From NCBI GenBank assembly GCA_003551705.1, contig PUNJ01000053.1:1-59324 (forward strand): a DNA stretch of 59,324 nt. The letters run 5' to 3'. A program made the translations under genes and the position numbers. Source of the DNA: Chloroflexota bacterium. Its GTDB lineage: Bacteria > Chloroflexota > Dehalococcoidia > UBA2247 > RBG-13-53-26. This document shows positions 37,010 through 45,822 of this stretch, piece by piece; position 1 is the first letter of the stretch, and the number at the start of each line of letters is the position of its first letter. The notes under the pieces are model-generated. The model was not told where the DNA came from. It searched no databases and saw only the letters and a program-made list of their open reading frames with translations.

Positions 37010-37420
37010 CTTGACTTGCTTCGCACCGTATCTACTTCTGGCCTGCTTACGATCAGCAACTCCTCCGGTATCCAAGGTGCCACGCACAATGTGGTACCGC
37101 ACTCCGGGCAGGTCCTTGACCCTACCACCCTCTATTAGTACTACGGAGTGCTCCTGCAGGTTGTGCCCCTCCCCAGGGATATAGGCTGTGACTTCCATGT
37201 GATTGGTCAGCCGTACTCTGGCTATCTTCCTAAGTGCCGAGTTGGGTTTCTTAGGAGTCATCGTTTTCACCTGGACGCAAACCCCTCTCTTTTGCGGCGC
37301 GCCCTTGGTAAGGGTCACCTCACGCTTGAGCGTGTTGTAGCCCCGGCCTAATGCCGGAGACTTTGTCTTGCCTGGTTTCGGCTGGCGTCCTCGACGTACA
37401 AGTTGATTAACTGTTGGCAT
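36995..37420 (-). CDS. rpsL: ribosomal protein uS12
   Basis: 141 residues. Decoding-centre protein and streptomycin target. [36 protein letters not shown] and [18 protein letters not shown] are canonical; the Lys of [11 protein letters not shown] is wild type. ATG at 37420 has GGAG 6 nt upstream; an in-frame ATG 15 codons earlier gives a non-homologous extension. First gene of the superoperon. Confidence 0.98.
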   Translation of the reverse strand: MPTVNQLVRRGRQPKPGKTKSPALGRGYNTLKREVTLTKGAPQKRGVCVQVKTMTPKKPNSALRKIARVRLTNHMEVTAYIPGEGHNLQEHSVVLIEGGRVKDLPGVRYHIVRGTLDTGGVADRKQARSRYGAKQVKGSGA

Positions 37421-37510
37421 CTGTTCTCCATTCCATAGACATACCGAATGAAAATCTACCATCAATCATGGTAAAAGTCAAGATATCATTAAGTTCCCGA
37501 ATGATGATTT

Positions 37511-37540
37511 ACTATACCAGAACCTGGGCACCGCTTGCAA
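37511..37540 (-). promoter_or_regulatory. promoter of the ribosomal superoperon
   Basis: On the minus strand TTGCAA (37535-37540) and TATAGT (37511-37516) are 18 bp apart, and the -10 is preceded by TGG (extended -10 pattern). The predicted start near 37504 leaves a leader of about 84 nt before rpsL. Confidence 0.6.
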
Positions 37541-37835
37541 CAGAGAAAGGATTTGCACTCTTCCCCAAACACGAACCAGCGAAGAACGCCATCTGAAATG
37601 AAACCATCGGGTCTTGTATACCGAGGTTCATATCTGCCATGATATCATCTCTGACGTTCAATTGTTTTTGTAACCGGCATTTCTGCGCAATTATTTACAA
37701 CCCGCGGGAGCGTTGTCTCGGCCATCCAGACCTCCGTGCGCTTGCGCATGGAGAGAAATGCACTTAGTGTCTTTGTTGTTCCCCGTCCAAGGTTACTAGC
37801 TAAGTCTAAACCTCCGTAGACAAAGATATGGTAAC

Positions 37836-37865
37836 TTGACAAGGGATATTTCGAAGGGTTAATCT
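37836..37865 (+). promoter_or_regulatory. promoter of the SRPBCC gene
   Basis: Consensus -35 TTGACA (37836-37841) and -10 TAATCT (37860-37865), spacer 18 bp. The predicted start falls at the GTG start codon (37873), so the transcript is probably leaderless. Confidence 0.6.
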
Positions 37866-37872
37866 TCATGCC

Positions 37873-38427
37873 GTGGCCAAAGAAGACCGAACCCATCCTC
37901 CGCGAATCGTTAAGCTGGCTCCCGAAGCAGTCACCACTGGTGAACCTGCGGGGCCACCATCGAAGCTGGGCACCAAGCGAGCCATTAATATCACCCGCAG
38001 CACCATAATACGTGCCCCGGTGGAACGCTGCTTCGATCTAATCACGCGGCAACTGGAGGAGACCCCTGAATGGGATCCCACCATCATGTGGGTCAACCCA
38101 ATCTCCCTGAAACATGTGCGCGTGGGCAGCATGAGCCGGGTCACCTTCAGCCTCGATGGCACCCGTGAAGAAGCCGTGGCCATGGTGCGTTCCTTTCAAC
38201 CAAACAAAGCAATACTATGGACATCCAACCACAGCACCCAGTTGCAAGAGGAATGGCATCTCCATGCCGAGCCTCACGGTACGGTGATCACGGTAACCCT
38301 GGGCTATAACCCTACCGGCTGGATCCTGGGCCGCCTTACAGACAAATTTGTGATGCGGAACAAGGTGGAGAAGGGCGTTACTGAAATGCTCGACAGGCTC
38401 CGGCATATAGCCGAATCACCGCGCTGA
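37873..38427 (+). CDS. SRPBCC (START/polyketide cyclase-like) family protein
   Basis: 184 residues. After ~35 variable residues the helix-grip fold begins: INITRSTIIRAPVERCFDLI, then TPEWDPTIMWV and a C-terminal helix (LTDKFVMRNKVEKGVTEMLDRL). Such proteins bind hydrophobic ligands in a deep cavity; some are cyclases or lipid carriers. The ligand is unknown. No SD is present; the GTG start coincides with the predicted transcription start. Convergent with the acyl-CoA synthetase alpha-type gene, 18 bases away. Confidence 0.8.
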   Translation: MAKEDRTHPPRIVKLAPEAVTTGEPAGPPSKLGTKRAINITRSTIIRAPVERCFDLITRQLEETPEWDPTIMWVNPISLKHVRVGSMSRVTFSLDGTREEAVAMVRSFQPNKAILWTSNHSTQLQEEWHLHAEPHGTVITVTLGYNPTGWILGRLTDKFVMRNKVEKGVTEMLDRLRHIAESPR

Positions 38428-38445
38428 CCACCCTCCTTCTGCGAG

Positions 38446-39891
38446 CTAAATACCGATGTCTTGGTGTCTAGTTCTGGCATGATGTTCCATCAGTTTCACA
38501 GTGACCCTTGCAGCCTGCCTTACTGAGCGAAATACAGGGACCCCTGCGTCAATACAGTAACGGGCCAGATGGCATGCTACTATATCGGCCTCCTGCACGG
38601 CGCCAGTACGAAAAACTATGGCCAGCGGCTTCCCCGAGTTTTGCCCCGCCTCCACAATGGCACGAACCTGGCCTTCCAATGCCTTTGCACCATGCTTGGC
38701 TCCATAAATCAGACCTAATACTACAAAGACCACGTCAACAGCTTCGCATCCGGCTGCCACAGCCACCGTCCTGCCAAAGAGCGACGGGTCCCAGTATACA
38801 TCCGCCGAGGTATCAACGGGATTGCCCAGGCTAATGCCGGCTTGAGGAGTGAACCGCCTTAGTTCCTGCCGGGTCCCGGCATCAAAGGCAGGTACGATAA
38901 GGCCTTCGATTTCACAATCATCAGCCGATTGCACACTGGCTCCACCGCCTACGCCGACCAGCGCCACGTTGGGACCCCGCGGCACCCCCATATGGGTGAA
39001 AGCAGATATCATGTCCACCATGTCTTCCAGGCTGTCCGCCTGGATAGCACCAGCCTGGCGACACAGGCTCTCCCAAAGCTCTGCATTGCCGGCCAGGACT
39101 CCCGTATGGGACGTAACTGCTCTCCTCCCTGCCACAGTCCTGCCGCCCTTCAAGACGATTACGGGTTTGGTCATACACGCCTCGACAAATAGACGGCGAA
39201 ACCGTTCCGGCTCCTTGAAGCCCTCCACATAGGCTGCTATAAGCTCAATGCCCGGGTCCGCAGCAAAGTGCTCCAAGAAGTCCGACTCGTTGAAGTCGCA
39301 GGCATTGCCGTAGCTGACCCCTTTGGCGAAAGCGATACCCCTCTCGGCCGCTACAATGATCAGATCTCGGGCGTTGCCCCCGCTCTGAAAAAGGAATGCG
39401 GCCCGCCCTGGCTCTGGCAGACTCGTTGATTCAAAAGAGACGCCCGATTCAGCGCAGTGCACACCTAGGCAGTTGGGACCTAATATGCGCACGCCCCCGC
39501 GTGCTGCAATCTCTGCCACAGTATTCTCCAAACGGCAACCTTCCACCTCCCCCGTCTCACTGAAGCCCGCCGTGTAAAAGGACACAACTCTGGTCCGTGC
39601 AGCTACGCATTCTTCCATGAATGCCGGCGTTTGAGCAGCGGGGATGGCACAGATGGCATAGTCCACCGGTTCTGAAATGTCACCCAAACAGCTGTAGACC
39701 TTGAGTCCCATAACCTCATGCAGTCTGGGATTAACCGGATAGATCCGGCCCTTGTAACCAAGTTTGAGTAGCGAGCCAAGGAAGTTCCTGTTGGCAAGGG
39801 CTTGCGGATTCGACGAGACTCCAACTATGGCTACCGACTTCGGTTTGAACAGATAATCAAGCCGGGCAAGACCTCGACTTGCAAGTCCCAT
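38446..39891 (-). CDS. NDP-forming acyl-CoA synthetase alpha-type protein (second copy)
   Basis: 481 residues, the same length as the paralogue at 16471-17916 and collinear with it. CoA-binding start SVAIVGVS (19-26), YTAGFSETG (106-114), LGPNCLG (137-143), SYGNACD (193-199) and the phosphohistidine segment SHTGVLAG with His262, exactly the same position. It lacks a fused or adjacent ATP-grasp beta part. Last gene of the pyr transcript, 3 bases after yjbQ, so it may be expressed with pyrimidine genes. Substrate unknown; the two copies have diverged enough to act on different acyl-CoAs. Confidence 0.87.
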   Translation of the reverse strand: MGLASRGLARLDYLFKPKSVAIVGVSSNPQALANRNFLGSLLKLGYKGRIYPVNPRLHEVMGLKVYSCLGDISEPVDYAICAIPAAQTPAFMEECVAARTRVVSFYTAGFSETGEVEGCRLENTVAEIAARGGVRILGPNCLGVHCAESGVSFESTSLPEPGRAAFLFQSGGNARDLIIVAAERGIAFAKGVSYGNACDFNESDFLEHFAADPGIELIAAYVEGFKEPERFRRLFVEACMTKPVIVLKGGRTVAGRRAVTSHTGVLAGNAELWESLCRQAGAIQADSLEDMVDMISAFTHMGVPRGPNVALVGVGGGASVQSADDCEIEGLIVPAFDAGTRQELRRFTPQAGISLGNPVDTSADVYWDPSLFGRTVAVAAGCEAVDVVFVVLGLIYGAKHGAKALEGQVRAIVEAGQNSGKPLAIVFRTGAVQEADIVACHLARYCIDAGVPVFRSVRQAARVTVKLMEHHARTRHQDIGI

Positions 39892-39894
39892 ACT

Positions 39895-40314
39895 CTATTC
39901 CCCCATGATCTGAAGTATTACTTCCCGAGACCGAGGTCGGTTATCGAAGTCGATATATACGATCTGCTGCCAGGTTCCCAGTGTCAACCTCTTGCTCACA
40001 ACCGGGATGGTTAGCGATGTCCCCGTCAGGGCGGACCGGAGATGGGAATGACCATTGCCGTCTCCCCATGCTTGATCGTGCCCGTAACCTGTTCTTGCCG
40101 GTACCAGCCTGTCCCAAAGGTCCTTGATATCGCCCACCAGGCCCGACTCATACTCGATCGTGGTTATCCCTGCTGTCGAGCCCACGGCGAACACCGTCAC
40201 CGTCCCATGGGTAATACTTGATTCCTGGAGGCTTTGCTGCACCCGGCCGGTAATATCGAGTACCTCAGCATTTCCACTGGTCTTGAATCTCAAGTTTCTG
40301 GTTTCCACCACCAT
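39895..40314 (-). CDS. YjbQ (UPF0047) family protein
   Basis: 139 residues, a single-domain YjbQ fold. Members have weak thiamine-phosphate synthase activity in E. coli; the physiological role is unsettled. Conserved: THGTVTVFAVGSTAGITTIE, the metal/ligand-site segment GDGNGHSHLRSAL, and the late TWQQIVYIDFDNRPR. Complete. ATG start; 12 bases after pyrK and 3 before the acyl-CoA synthetase alpha gene, so it is part of the pyr transcript, although no functional link is known. Confidence 0.92.
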   Translation of the reverse strand: MVVETRNLRFKTSGNAEVLDITGRVQQSLQESSITHGTVTVFAVGSTAGITTIEYESGLVGDIKDLWDRLVPARTGYGHDQAWGDGNGHSHLRSALTGTSLTIPVVSKRLTLGTWQQIVYIDFDNRPRSREVILQIMGE

Positions 40315-40326
40315 GACGATTGCCCC

Positions 40327-41085
40327 CTATATTAGTAGATCTGCCAGATCAAAAACCGGGCCATCGCTACATACCTGTTTCAATCCCAACCTGGTCTGCA
40401 CCGTGCAACCCAGGCAAGCTCCTACACCACACGCCAGGTTCGTCTCCAGCGAGACCTGTACCTTCCTGCTTGCACTTATGCCGCTGTCCACCATGGCCTT
40501 GTACATTGCTGCAGGACCGCAGGCACAGACCATGTCAAAATCGGATTCCAGCTCCGCAGCCAGGTCACTTACGAGGCCCCTTGTACCCTCAGAACCATCT
40601 TCCGTTACGACTTGGACCGATGCTCCCTCAGGCAGCAGCCTCTGTGGAAAACGCCAAGACGCTGTGGGAGTCCCCAATAGCAGTGTAACTCGACACCCAT
40701 CCGCCAGCGCCTCGTCAGCCAGAAAGGTCAAAGGGGCCACTCCCAGACCGCCGGCTACAAGAAGAAGATTGAGAGAACCACGTTCTATGTGAAATCCGTG
40801 GCCAAGCGGCCCCAGCATGTCAATGCTGTCACCTGCTTTGCAGGCAGCGAGTATGGTTGTACCCTTGCCCAGGACCTTGAAGACCACGGCAAGCCTTTCT
40901 CCCATCACCCGGTGAATGCTCATGGGACGTCTCAGGAAAGGGTCGTAGCTTGTACCACAACGTAACATGAGATACTGTCCCGGTTCAGTACCACTACCCG
41001 TAATTCCGGGGGCTTCCAGCCAGAGAAGATGCCCCCCTTCCATAATCTCCTCGTTGCTTAAGACCCTTGCCAGTTCCTGTTTCAT
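40327..41085 (-). CDS. pyrK: dihydroorotate dehydrogenase electron-transfer subunit
   Basis: 252 residues. FAD/[2Fe-2S] subunit that passes electrons from dihydroorotate oxidation (PyrD type 1B) to NAD+. FAD motif RRPMSI (52-57), NAD-binding GGLGVAPL (112-119), CACGP (187-191) and the [2Fe-2S] cysteines C219, C224, C227 and C239 in ACGVGACLGCTV plus VC. The catalytic PyrD partner is not in the window. It starts 2 bases after the carB stop. Its presence suggests NAD-linked, anaerobic-type pyrimidine synthesis. Confidence 0.95.
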   Translation of the reverse strand: MKQELARVLSNEEIMEGGHLLWLEAPGITGSGTEPGQYLMLRCGTSYDPFLRRPMSIHRVMGERLAVVFKVLGKGTTILAACKAGDSIDMLGPLGHGFHIERGSLNLLLVAGGLGVAPLTFLADEALADGCRVTLLLGTPTASWRFPQRLLPEGASVQVVTEDGSEGTRGLVSDLAAELESDFDMVCACGPAAMYKAMVDSGISASRKVQVSLETNLACGVGACLGCTVQTRLGLKQVCSDGPVFDLADLLI

Positions 41086-41087
41086 TT

Positions 41088-44000
41088 CTAACCGGCCTCC
41101 TCCGAGGACAGGCGATAATACTCTTGAAGCGCTTTTGGCGAAAGCTTCTGGGCTCTTACAGCCTCTATACCTTCCACGCTTGCCTGGGCTGCTGCCATGG
41201 TAGTTATGTAAGGCACTTTATACTGGATAGCCGTCTTGCGTATGTAACTGTCGTCATACATGCTGGCCTGGCCGGCAGGTGTGTTTATAACCAGATTAAT
41301 CTCCCGGTTCTTTATTGCGTCGGCAATGTTCGGCCTGCCCTCATGAAGTTTGCGAACGGACTGCACGGGTATACCGCTATCCCGAAGTAGACCGGCTGTG
41401 CCTTCAGTTGCAATTATGCTGAAGCCGAGCCTGATCAGCCTGTTCGCAATATCAGGCAGGTCCTCCTTGTCGCGTTCTGCAACCGTCAGCAATACTCGAC
41501 CCTCAACAGGGAGCCTGGAACCGGCTGCCTCCTCCGCCTTATAGAAGGCCAGGCCAAAGGTGTCTGCGATACCCATGACCTCACCTGTAGCCCGCATTTC
41601 CGGCCCCAATACGGGGTCCACTTCCGGGAACATGTTGAAGGGGAAGACCGCCTCCTTCACTCCGTAATATGTAAGCTGTTGCTTCCGTAGTTCCGGAAAA
41701 TCATCGATCTTCCTGCCCAACATCAGGTATGTAGCTATCCGAGCAATGGGTATGCCTGTAAGCTTGGAGACAACCGGCACCGTGCGCGAGGCCCTGGGAT
41801 TGGCTTCCAGGATGTAGACCTGCCCGTTGCAAATGGCATATTGGATGTTGATCAGCCCCACCACCCTGAGTTCACGGGCAATCCTCGCAGTATAGTCTTC
41901 TATGGTCCCTATATGGTCCTCCTTAAGAGTCCTGGTAGGAATTGCACAGGCGGAATCACCAGAATGAACACCCGCCAGCTCTATGTGTTCCATGATCGCA
42001 GCAACAAAGGTATTTTCGCCGTCACACAGGGCGTCAACCTCGGTCTCGATAGCTTGTTCCAGGAACCTGTCTATGAGCATCGGATATTCAGGGCTGACCT
42101 CGATAGCCTCCTCTGCATAGCGACGCAACATGTCTTCATCGTAGACGATTTCCATTCCCCGGCCGCCAAGGACAAAGGACGGTCGCACCATTAGCGGATA
42201 ACCTATGTCAGCCGCTATGGCCAGTGCCGCTTCCAAGGACCGGGCGGTGCCGCTCTCAGGCTGGGGAATATTCAAGGCAAACATCTTCTCGCGAAAGTGT
42301 TCCCTGTCCTCGGCCAGGCCTATGCTCTCCGGCGTAGTACCCAAGATCCGCACGCCGTTATCCTTCAGCTCCTGCGCAATATTCAGCGGCGTCTGGCCAC
42401 CAAACTGGACAATAACTCCATCAGGATTCTCCCTCTCATAAATGGCAAGGACGTCCTCCACTGTCAAAGGCTCGAAATACAGCTTGTCTGAAGTATCGTA
42501 GTCGGTGGACACGGTTTCAGGATTACAGTTGACCATGATAGTTTCGATGCCTTCATCTCGAAGAGCGAAGGCAGCATGGACGCACGTGTAATCGAACTCA
42601 ATGCCCTGCCCGATCCTGTTTGGACCGCCACCCAGGACCATTACTTTCCTTCTCTTCGACGGAGAGGTTTGCACCTTGTCCATCCCGGAATAAGTGGAAT
42701 AGTAGTAACATGCACCCTCAACGCCGCTGACCGGCACCACGTCATAGACACAGCTTATGCCGGCAACGGCCCTCCTCTGCCGCACAGTTCTTTCCTGCAC
42801 CCCGAATAGTCCAGCCAGGTAAATATCGGAGAACCCAAGCCCTTTTGCCCGGGCCAGTTGTTCATCCGGTAATTCGGCCCAATGCCTCTTGACTATTTCC
42901 TCCTCGAACTCAACGAGTTCTTTCATTTCGTTGATGAACCAGGTACCAATGTAGGTCAGTCGGTGCAATCTTTCCACAGACTCGCCCTTACGCAGAGCCT
43001 CGTACATCATGAATATCCGCTCGCTGGATGGGAAGGCAAGTTTCTGCCTCAGGTCCTCCAGCGTCAACGCCTGGAACTTACTGGCCCCACCCGGACCGTA
43101 ACGCTTTATCTCCAAGGAACGAAGTGCCTTCTGAAAGGCCTCCTTGAAGGTCTTGCCTATGCTCATGACCTCGCCTACGGCCTTCATCTGCGTTCCCAGA
43201 ACGTCTCTGGCCTGAGGAAACTTCTCAAAGGCCCAGCGAGCAAATTTGACTACCACATAGTCGCCCGTGAACTCATATTTATCCAGCGAGCCCTCTTTCC
43301 AGTAAGGGATCTCGTCCAGCCTCAGGCCGGCTGCCAGCTTGGTCGAGATGCGGGCAATGGGAAACCCTGTTGCCTTTGATGCCAGAGCCGAAGATCTTGA
43401 AGTGCGAGGGTTGATTTCAATAATGACTATGCGGCCATCAAGACGATTATGGGCAAACTGGACGTTCGTGCCACCCGTGACCCCGATTGCATCCACGATA
43501 CGATAAGCCATGTCCTGCAACCTGTCTTGTACCTCCTTGGGCACGGTAAGGATGGGAGCTACGCAGAAGCTGTCGCCAGTGTGGATCCCCATGGCATCCA
43601 CGTTTTCGATGAAACACACCGTTACCTTGCGCCCATCCCTGTCTCTGACCACCTCCAATTCCAATTCCTCCCAGCCAATGACCGATTCTTCTACCAGTAC
43701 CTGGCCTATGAGACTGGCTGCCAGGCCCCGGGCGGCTATGATACGCAGTTCCTCAACATTATAGGCTATACCTCCCCCCGTACCACCCAAGGTGTAGGCA
43801 GGTCTAAGAACCACGGGGTACCGCAAACGCTCAGCAATCTCCAAGGCTTCCTCGACGGAATAACAGGGCGCAGACTCCGGCATGGGTATACCCAGGCTGG
43901 CCATGGTCTCCTTGAAGACTATCCGGTCCTCACCCCGCTCGATGGCCTCAGCCTTGACGCCGATCACCTCGACACCATACCGTTCCAGAACACCGTTCTG

Positions 44001-44309
44001 ATACAAGCCACTCGCTAGATTAAGACCGGTCTGACCGCCAAGGTTGGGCAACATTGCATCAGGCCGTTCCTTGCCTATGATCTTCTCCAGACTATCCAAA
44101 GTGAGAGGTTCAATATATGTTCTATCGGCCATTTCAGGGTCTGTCATGATGGTGGCCGGGTTCGAGTTCACAAGGACGATTTCGTACCCCTCCTCACGCA
44201 AAGCCTTGCATGCCTGCGTCCCGGAGTAGTCGAATTCGCAAGCCTGTCCGATGATAATAGGGCCAGACCCAATTATTAGTATCTTGTGGATGTCATCCCT
44301 TTTTGGCAC
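41088..44309 (-). CDS. carB: carbamoyl-phosphate synthase large subunit
   Basis: 1073 residues, complete. Uses two ATP to build carbamoyl phosphate for pyrimidines and arginine. The two homologous halves each have an ATP-grasp domain: first half with IGSGPIIIGQACEFDYSGTQ and NPRTSRSSALASKATG, second half with GGGPNRIGQGIEFDYTC and NPRASRTVPVVSKLTG. The C-terminal MGS-like allosteric domain (about 935-1073) has NLVINTP. GTG start with perfect SD AGGAGGT. The glutaminase partner carA normally precedes carB; here pyrC lies only 81 bases upstream and there is no carA. Confidence 0.98.
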   Translation of the reverse strand: MPKRDDIHKILIIGSGPIIIGQACEFDYSGTQACKALREEGYEIVLVNSNPATIMTDPEMADRTYIEPLTLDSLEKIIGKERPDAMLPNLGGQTGLNLASGLYQNGVLERYGVEVIGVKAEAIERGEDRIVFKETMASLGIPMPESAPCYSVEEALEIAERLRYPVVLRPAYTLGGTGGGIAYNVEELRIIAARGLAASLIGQVLVEESVIGWEELELEVVRDRDGRKVTVCFIENVDAMGIHTGDSFCVAPILTVPKEVQDRLQDMAYRIVDAIGVTGGTNVQFAHNRLDGRIVIIEINPRTSRSSALASKATGFPIARISTKLAAGLRLDEIPYWKEGSLDKYEFTGDYVVVKFARWAFEKFPQARDVLGTQMKAVGEVMSIGKTFKEAFQKALRSLEIKRYGPGGASKFQALTLEDLRQKLAFPSSERIFMMYEALRKGESVERLHRLTYIGTWFINEMKELVEFEEEIVKRHWAELPDEQLARAKGLGFSDIYLAGLFGVQERTVRQRRAVAGISCVYDVVPVSGVEGACYYYSTYSGMDKVQTSPSKRRKVMVLGGGPNRIGQGIEFDYTCVHAAFALRDEGIETIMVNCNPETVSTDYDTSDKLYFEPLTVEDVLAIYERENPDGVIVQFGGQTPLNIAQELKDNGVRILGTTPESIGLAEDREHFREKMFALNIPQPESGTARSLEAALAIAADIGYPLMVRPSFVLGGRGMEIVYDEDMLRRYAEEAIEVSPEYPMLIDRFLEQAIETEVDALCDGENTFVAAIMEHIELAGVHSGDSACAIPTRTLKEDHIGTIEDYTARIARELRVVGLINIQYAICNGQVYILEANPRASRTVPVVSKLTGIPIARIATYLMLGRKIDDFPELRKQQLTYYGVKEAVFPFNMFPEVDPVLGPEMRATGEVMGIADTFGLAFYKAEEAAGSRLPVEGRVLLTVAERDKEDLPDIANRLIRLGFSIIATEGTAGLLRDSGIPVQSVRKLHEGRPNIADAIKNREINLVINTPAGQASMYDDSYIRKTAIQYKVPYITTMAAAQASVEGIEAVRAQKLSPKALQEYYRLSSEEAG

Positions 44310-44390
44310 TCACACCTCCTGTCCAATTGCTGCTAATCTCATCACCAACCTGACCTGGCCCACTATCTCACTTATGCCCCGGCCAATCGA

Positions 44391-45761
44391 TTACCAAGGC
44401 ATTTCAGTAGACTGCATCAGTTGTTTCCCACTAACTGGGGAACACCGGGGCCCTTCCCAGGCGTGCACCTTCTCGTCCACATATGCTACGTTGCCCGCTA
44501 CCATCGTAACCAGCACCTTTCCCCTGAGCACCTCGCCCAGCCAGGGATTATTCCTGCCCATTGAGGCAAGGCCTCCAGCATCCACAATCCACTCTGTGCC
44601 TGCGTCGAACACCGTAATGTCTGCCGGCGATCCTGTCTCGAGGCTGCCTAATGTGCGCAGGGCCGGGAACACATGCGCTGGGCCGTAAGTCAACCTCTCC
44701 ACCAGCTTCAACAGTGCCAACTCACCACGATGTACCAGTCCCAAAAGGACACCCAGGGCAGTCTCAAGTCCGCTGATGCCAAAGGCCGCATTTTCGAACC
44801 CTCCCGCCTTGTCCACTGCGCTATGGGGAGCGTGATCGGTCGCGATGGCGCTGATCAGTCCTTCATCCACTGCCTGGAGCAGCGCCTGCCTGTCCCTTTC
44901 GGTACGTAGAGGTGGGTTCATCTTCAGATTGGCATTTTCACCATTTATCATGTCTTCGGTCAGGCTGAGGTGGTGAGGAGTGACCTCCGCAGTGACCCGT
45001 ATTCCGGCCTTACTGGCCTCACGCAGGAGGGCCACCGACCCCGCCGTACTGACGTGCGCTATGTGCAGTGAAGCGCCTGTGGCTGCAGCAAGCTCGATAT
45101 CGCGCTTCATCATCGCTGTCTCCGCTTGCGCCGGGATGCCCATGAGTCCAAGCTGTGCTGCCTTATCACCCTCGTTCATGACACCATTCTTACTCAACGT
45201 CGGGTCCTCACAGTGGTCCGAAATGGGAAGCTCCAGCGCCTGGCAAATACTCATGGCCTTCCTCAGAAGATCTGCGTCCACTACCGATCTCCCATCTTCA
45301 CTCACGGCTACCGCACCGGCATCGGCCAGGTCCTTGAAAACAACGAGATCCCGCCCCTGCTGTCCCAACGTGATGGTCCCGATTGGAAAGACCCGAACAA
45401 GTCCGTCCCGGGCCGCAATCCACTTCACCCGCTCGATCCTGCTGGCAGAGTCAAGAGATGGTCGGGTATTCGGCATGCAACAGACACTGGTAAAACCACC
45501 CCTCGCTGCGGCCTGTGTACCGGTAGCAATAGTCTCTTTCTTCTCAAAGCCCGGTTCACGCAAATGTACGTGAAGGTCAATGAACCCAGGACATACAATC
45601 GCCCCGGCAGCAGATATGACGATGTCTGCCCCCCGGGCCACCATATCCAGGTCCTTGCCCAGGCCAGCAATCCTGCCACCACGCACCAGCATGTCGCCGG
45701 TCATGTCCAGGCGTCTGCCTGGATCGATGACACGGCCTCCTCTAATGAGAATGGTCTTCAA
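44391..45761 (-). CDS. pyrC: dihydroorotase
   Basis: 456 residues, type I dihydroorotase of the amidohydrolase family. Cyclises carbamoyl aspartate. Metal sites: DLHVHLREPG (His pair), the SDHCED segment, HIAHVST and ATDHAPH with the catalytic Asp. The metal-bridging lysine position is occupied differently from the class II enzyme, consistent with type I. The C-terminal ~30 residues (after VAGNVAYVDE) extend past the usual end. TTG start at 45761 after GGGGAGAGGAAG. Follows pyrB by 61 bases. Confidence 0.96.
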   Translation of the reverse strand: MKTILIRGGRVIDPGRRLDMTGDMLVRGGRIAGLGKDLDMVARGADIVISAAGAIVCPGFIDLHVHLREPGFEKKETIATGTQAAARGGFTSVCCMPNTRPSLDSASRIERVKWIAARDGLVRVFPIGTITLGQQGRDLVVFKDLADAGAVAVSEDGRSVVDADLLRKAMSICQALELPISDHCEDPTLSKNGVMNEGDKAAQLGLMGIPAQAETAMMKRDIELAAATGASLHIAHVSTAGSVALLREASKAGIRVTAEVTPHHLSLTEDMINGENANLKMNPPLRTERDRQALLQAVDEGLISAIATDHAPHSAVDKAGGFENAAFGISGLETALGVLLGLVHRGELALLKLVERLTYGPAHVFPALRTLGSLETGSPADITVFDAGTEWIVDAGGLASMGRNNPWLGEVLRGKVLVTMVAGNVAYVDEKVHAWEGPRCSPVSGKQLMQSTEMPW

Positions 45762-45822
45762 CTTCCTCTCCCCAGCACAGGAGGAAAGGTAGGCGGCCGA
45801 TGATTATCTTTCATATATATGT

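Larger units (their letters stand above)
37421..37872 (+). other. 452-bp intergenic region between divergent rpsL and SRPBCC genes
   Basis: It contains the rpsL promoter (37511-37540) and the SRPBCC-gene promoter (37836-37865). Between them (about 37545-37830) I see AT-richer DNA with several TATCAT/GATATC-like words but no convincing gene, RNA or repeat. Confidence 0.6.

Noticed and set aside
37645-37896. 83-codon minus-strand frame in the rpsL/SRPBCC intergenic region
   Set aside because: It crosses the strong SRPBCC promoter and start, and shows no homology or SD.
44310-44390. Small carA remnant between pyrC and carB
   Set aside because: Only 81 bases and no coding similarity.
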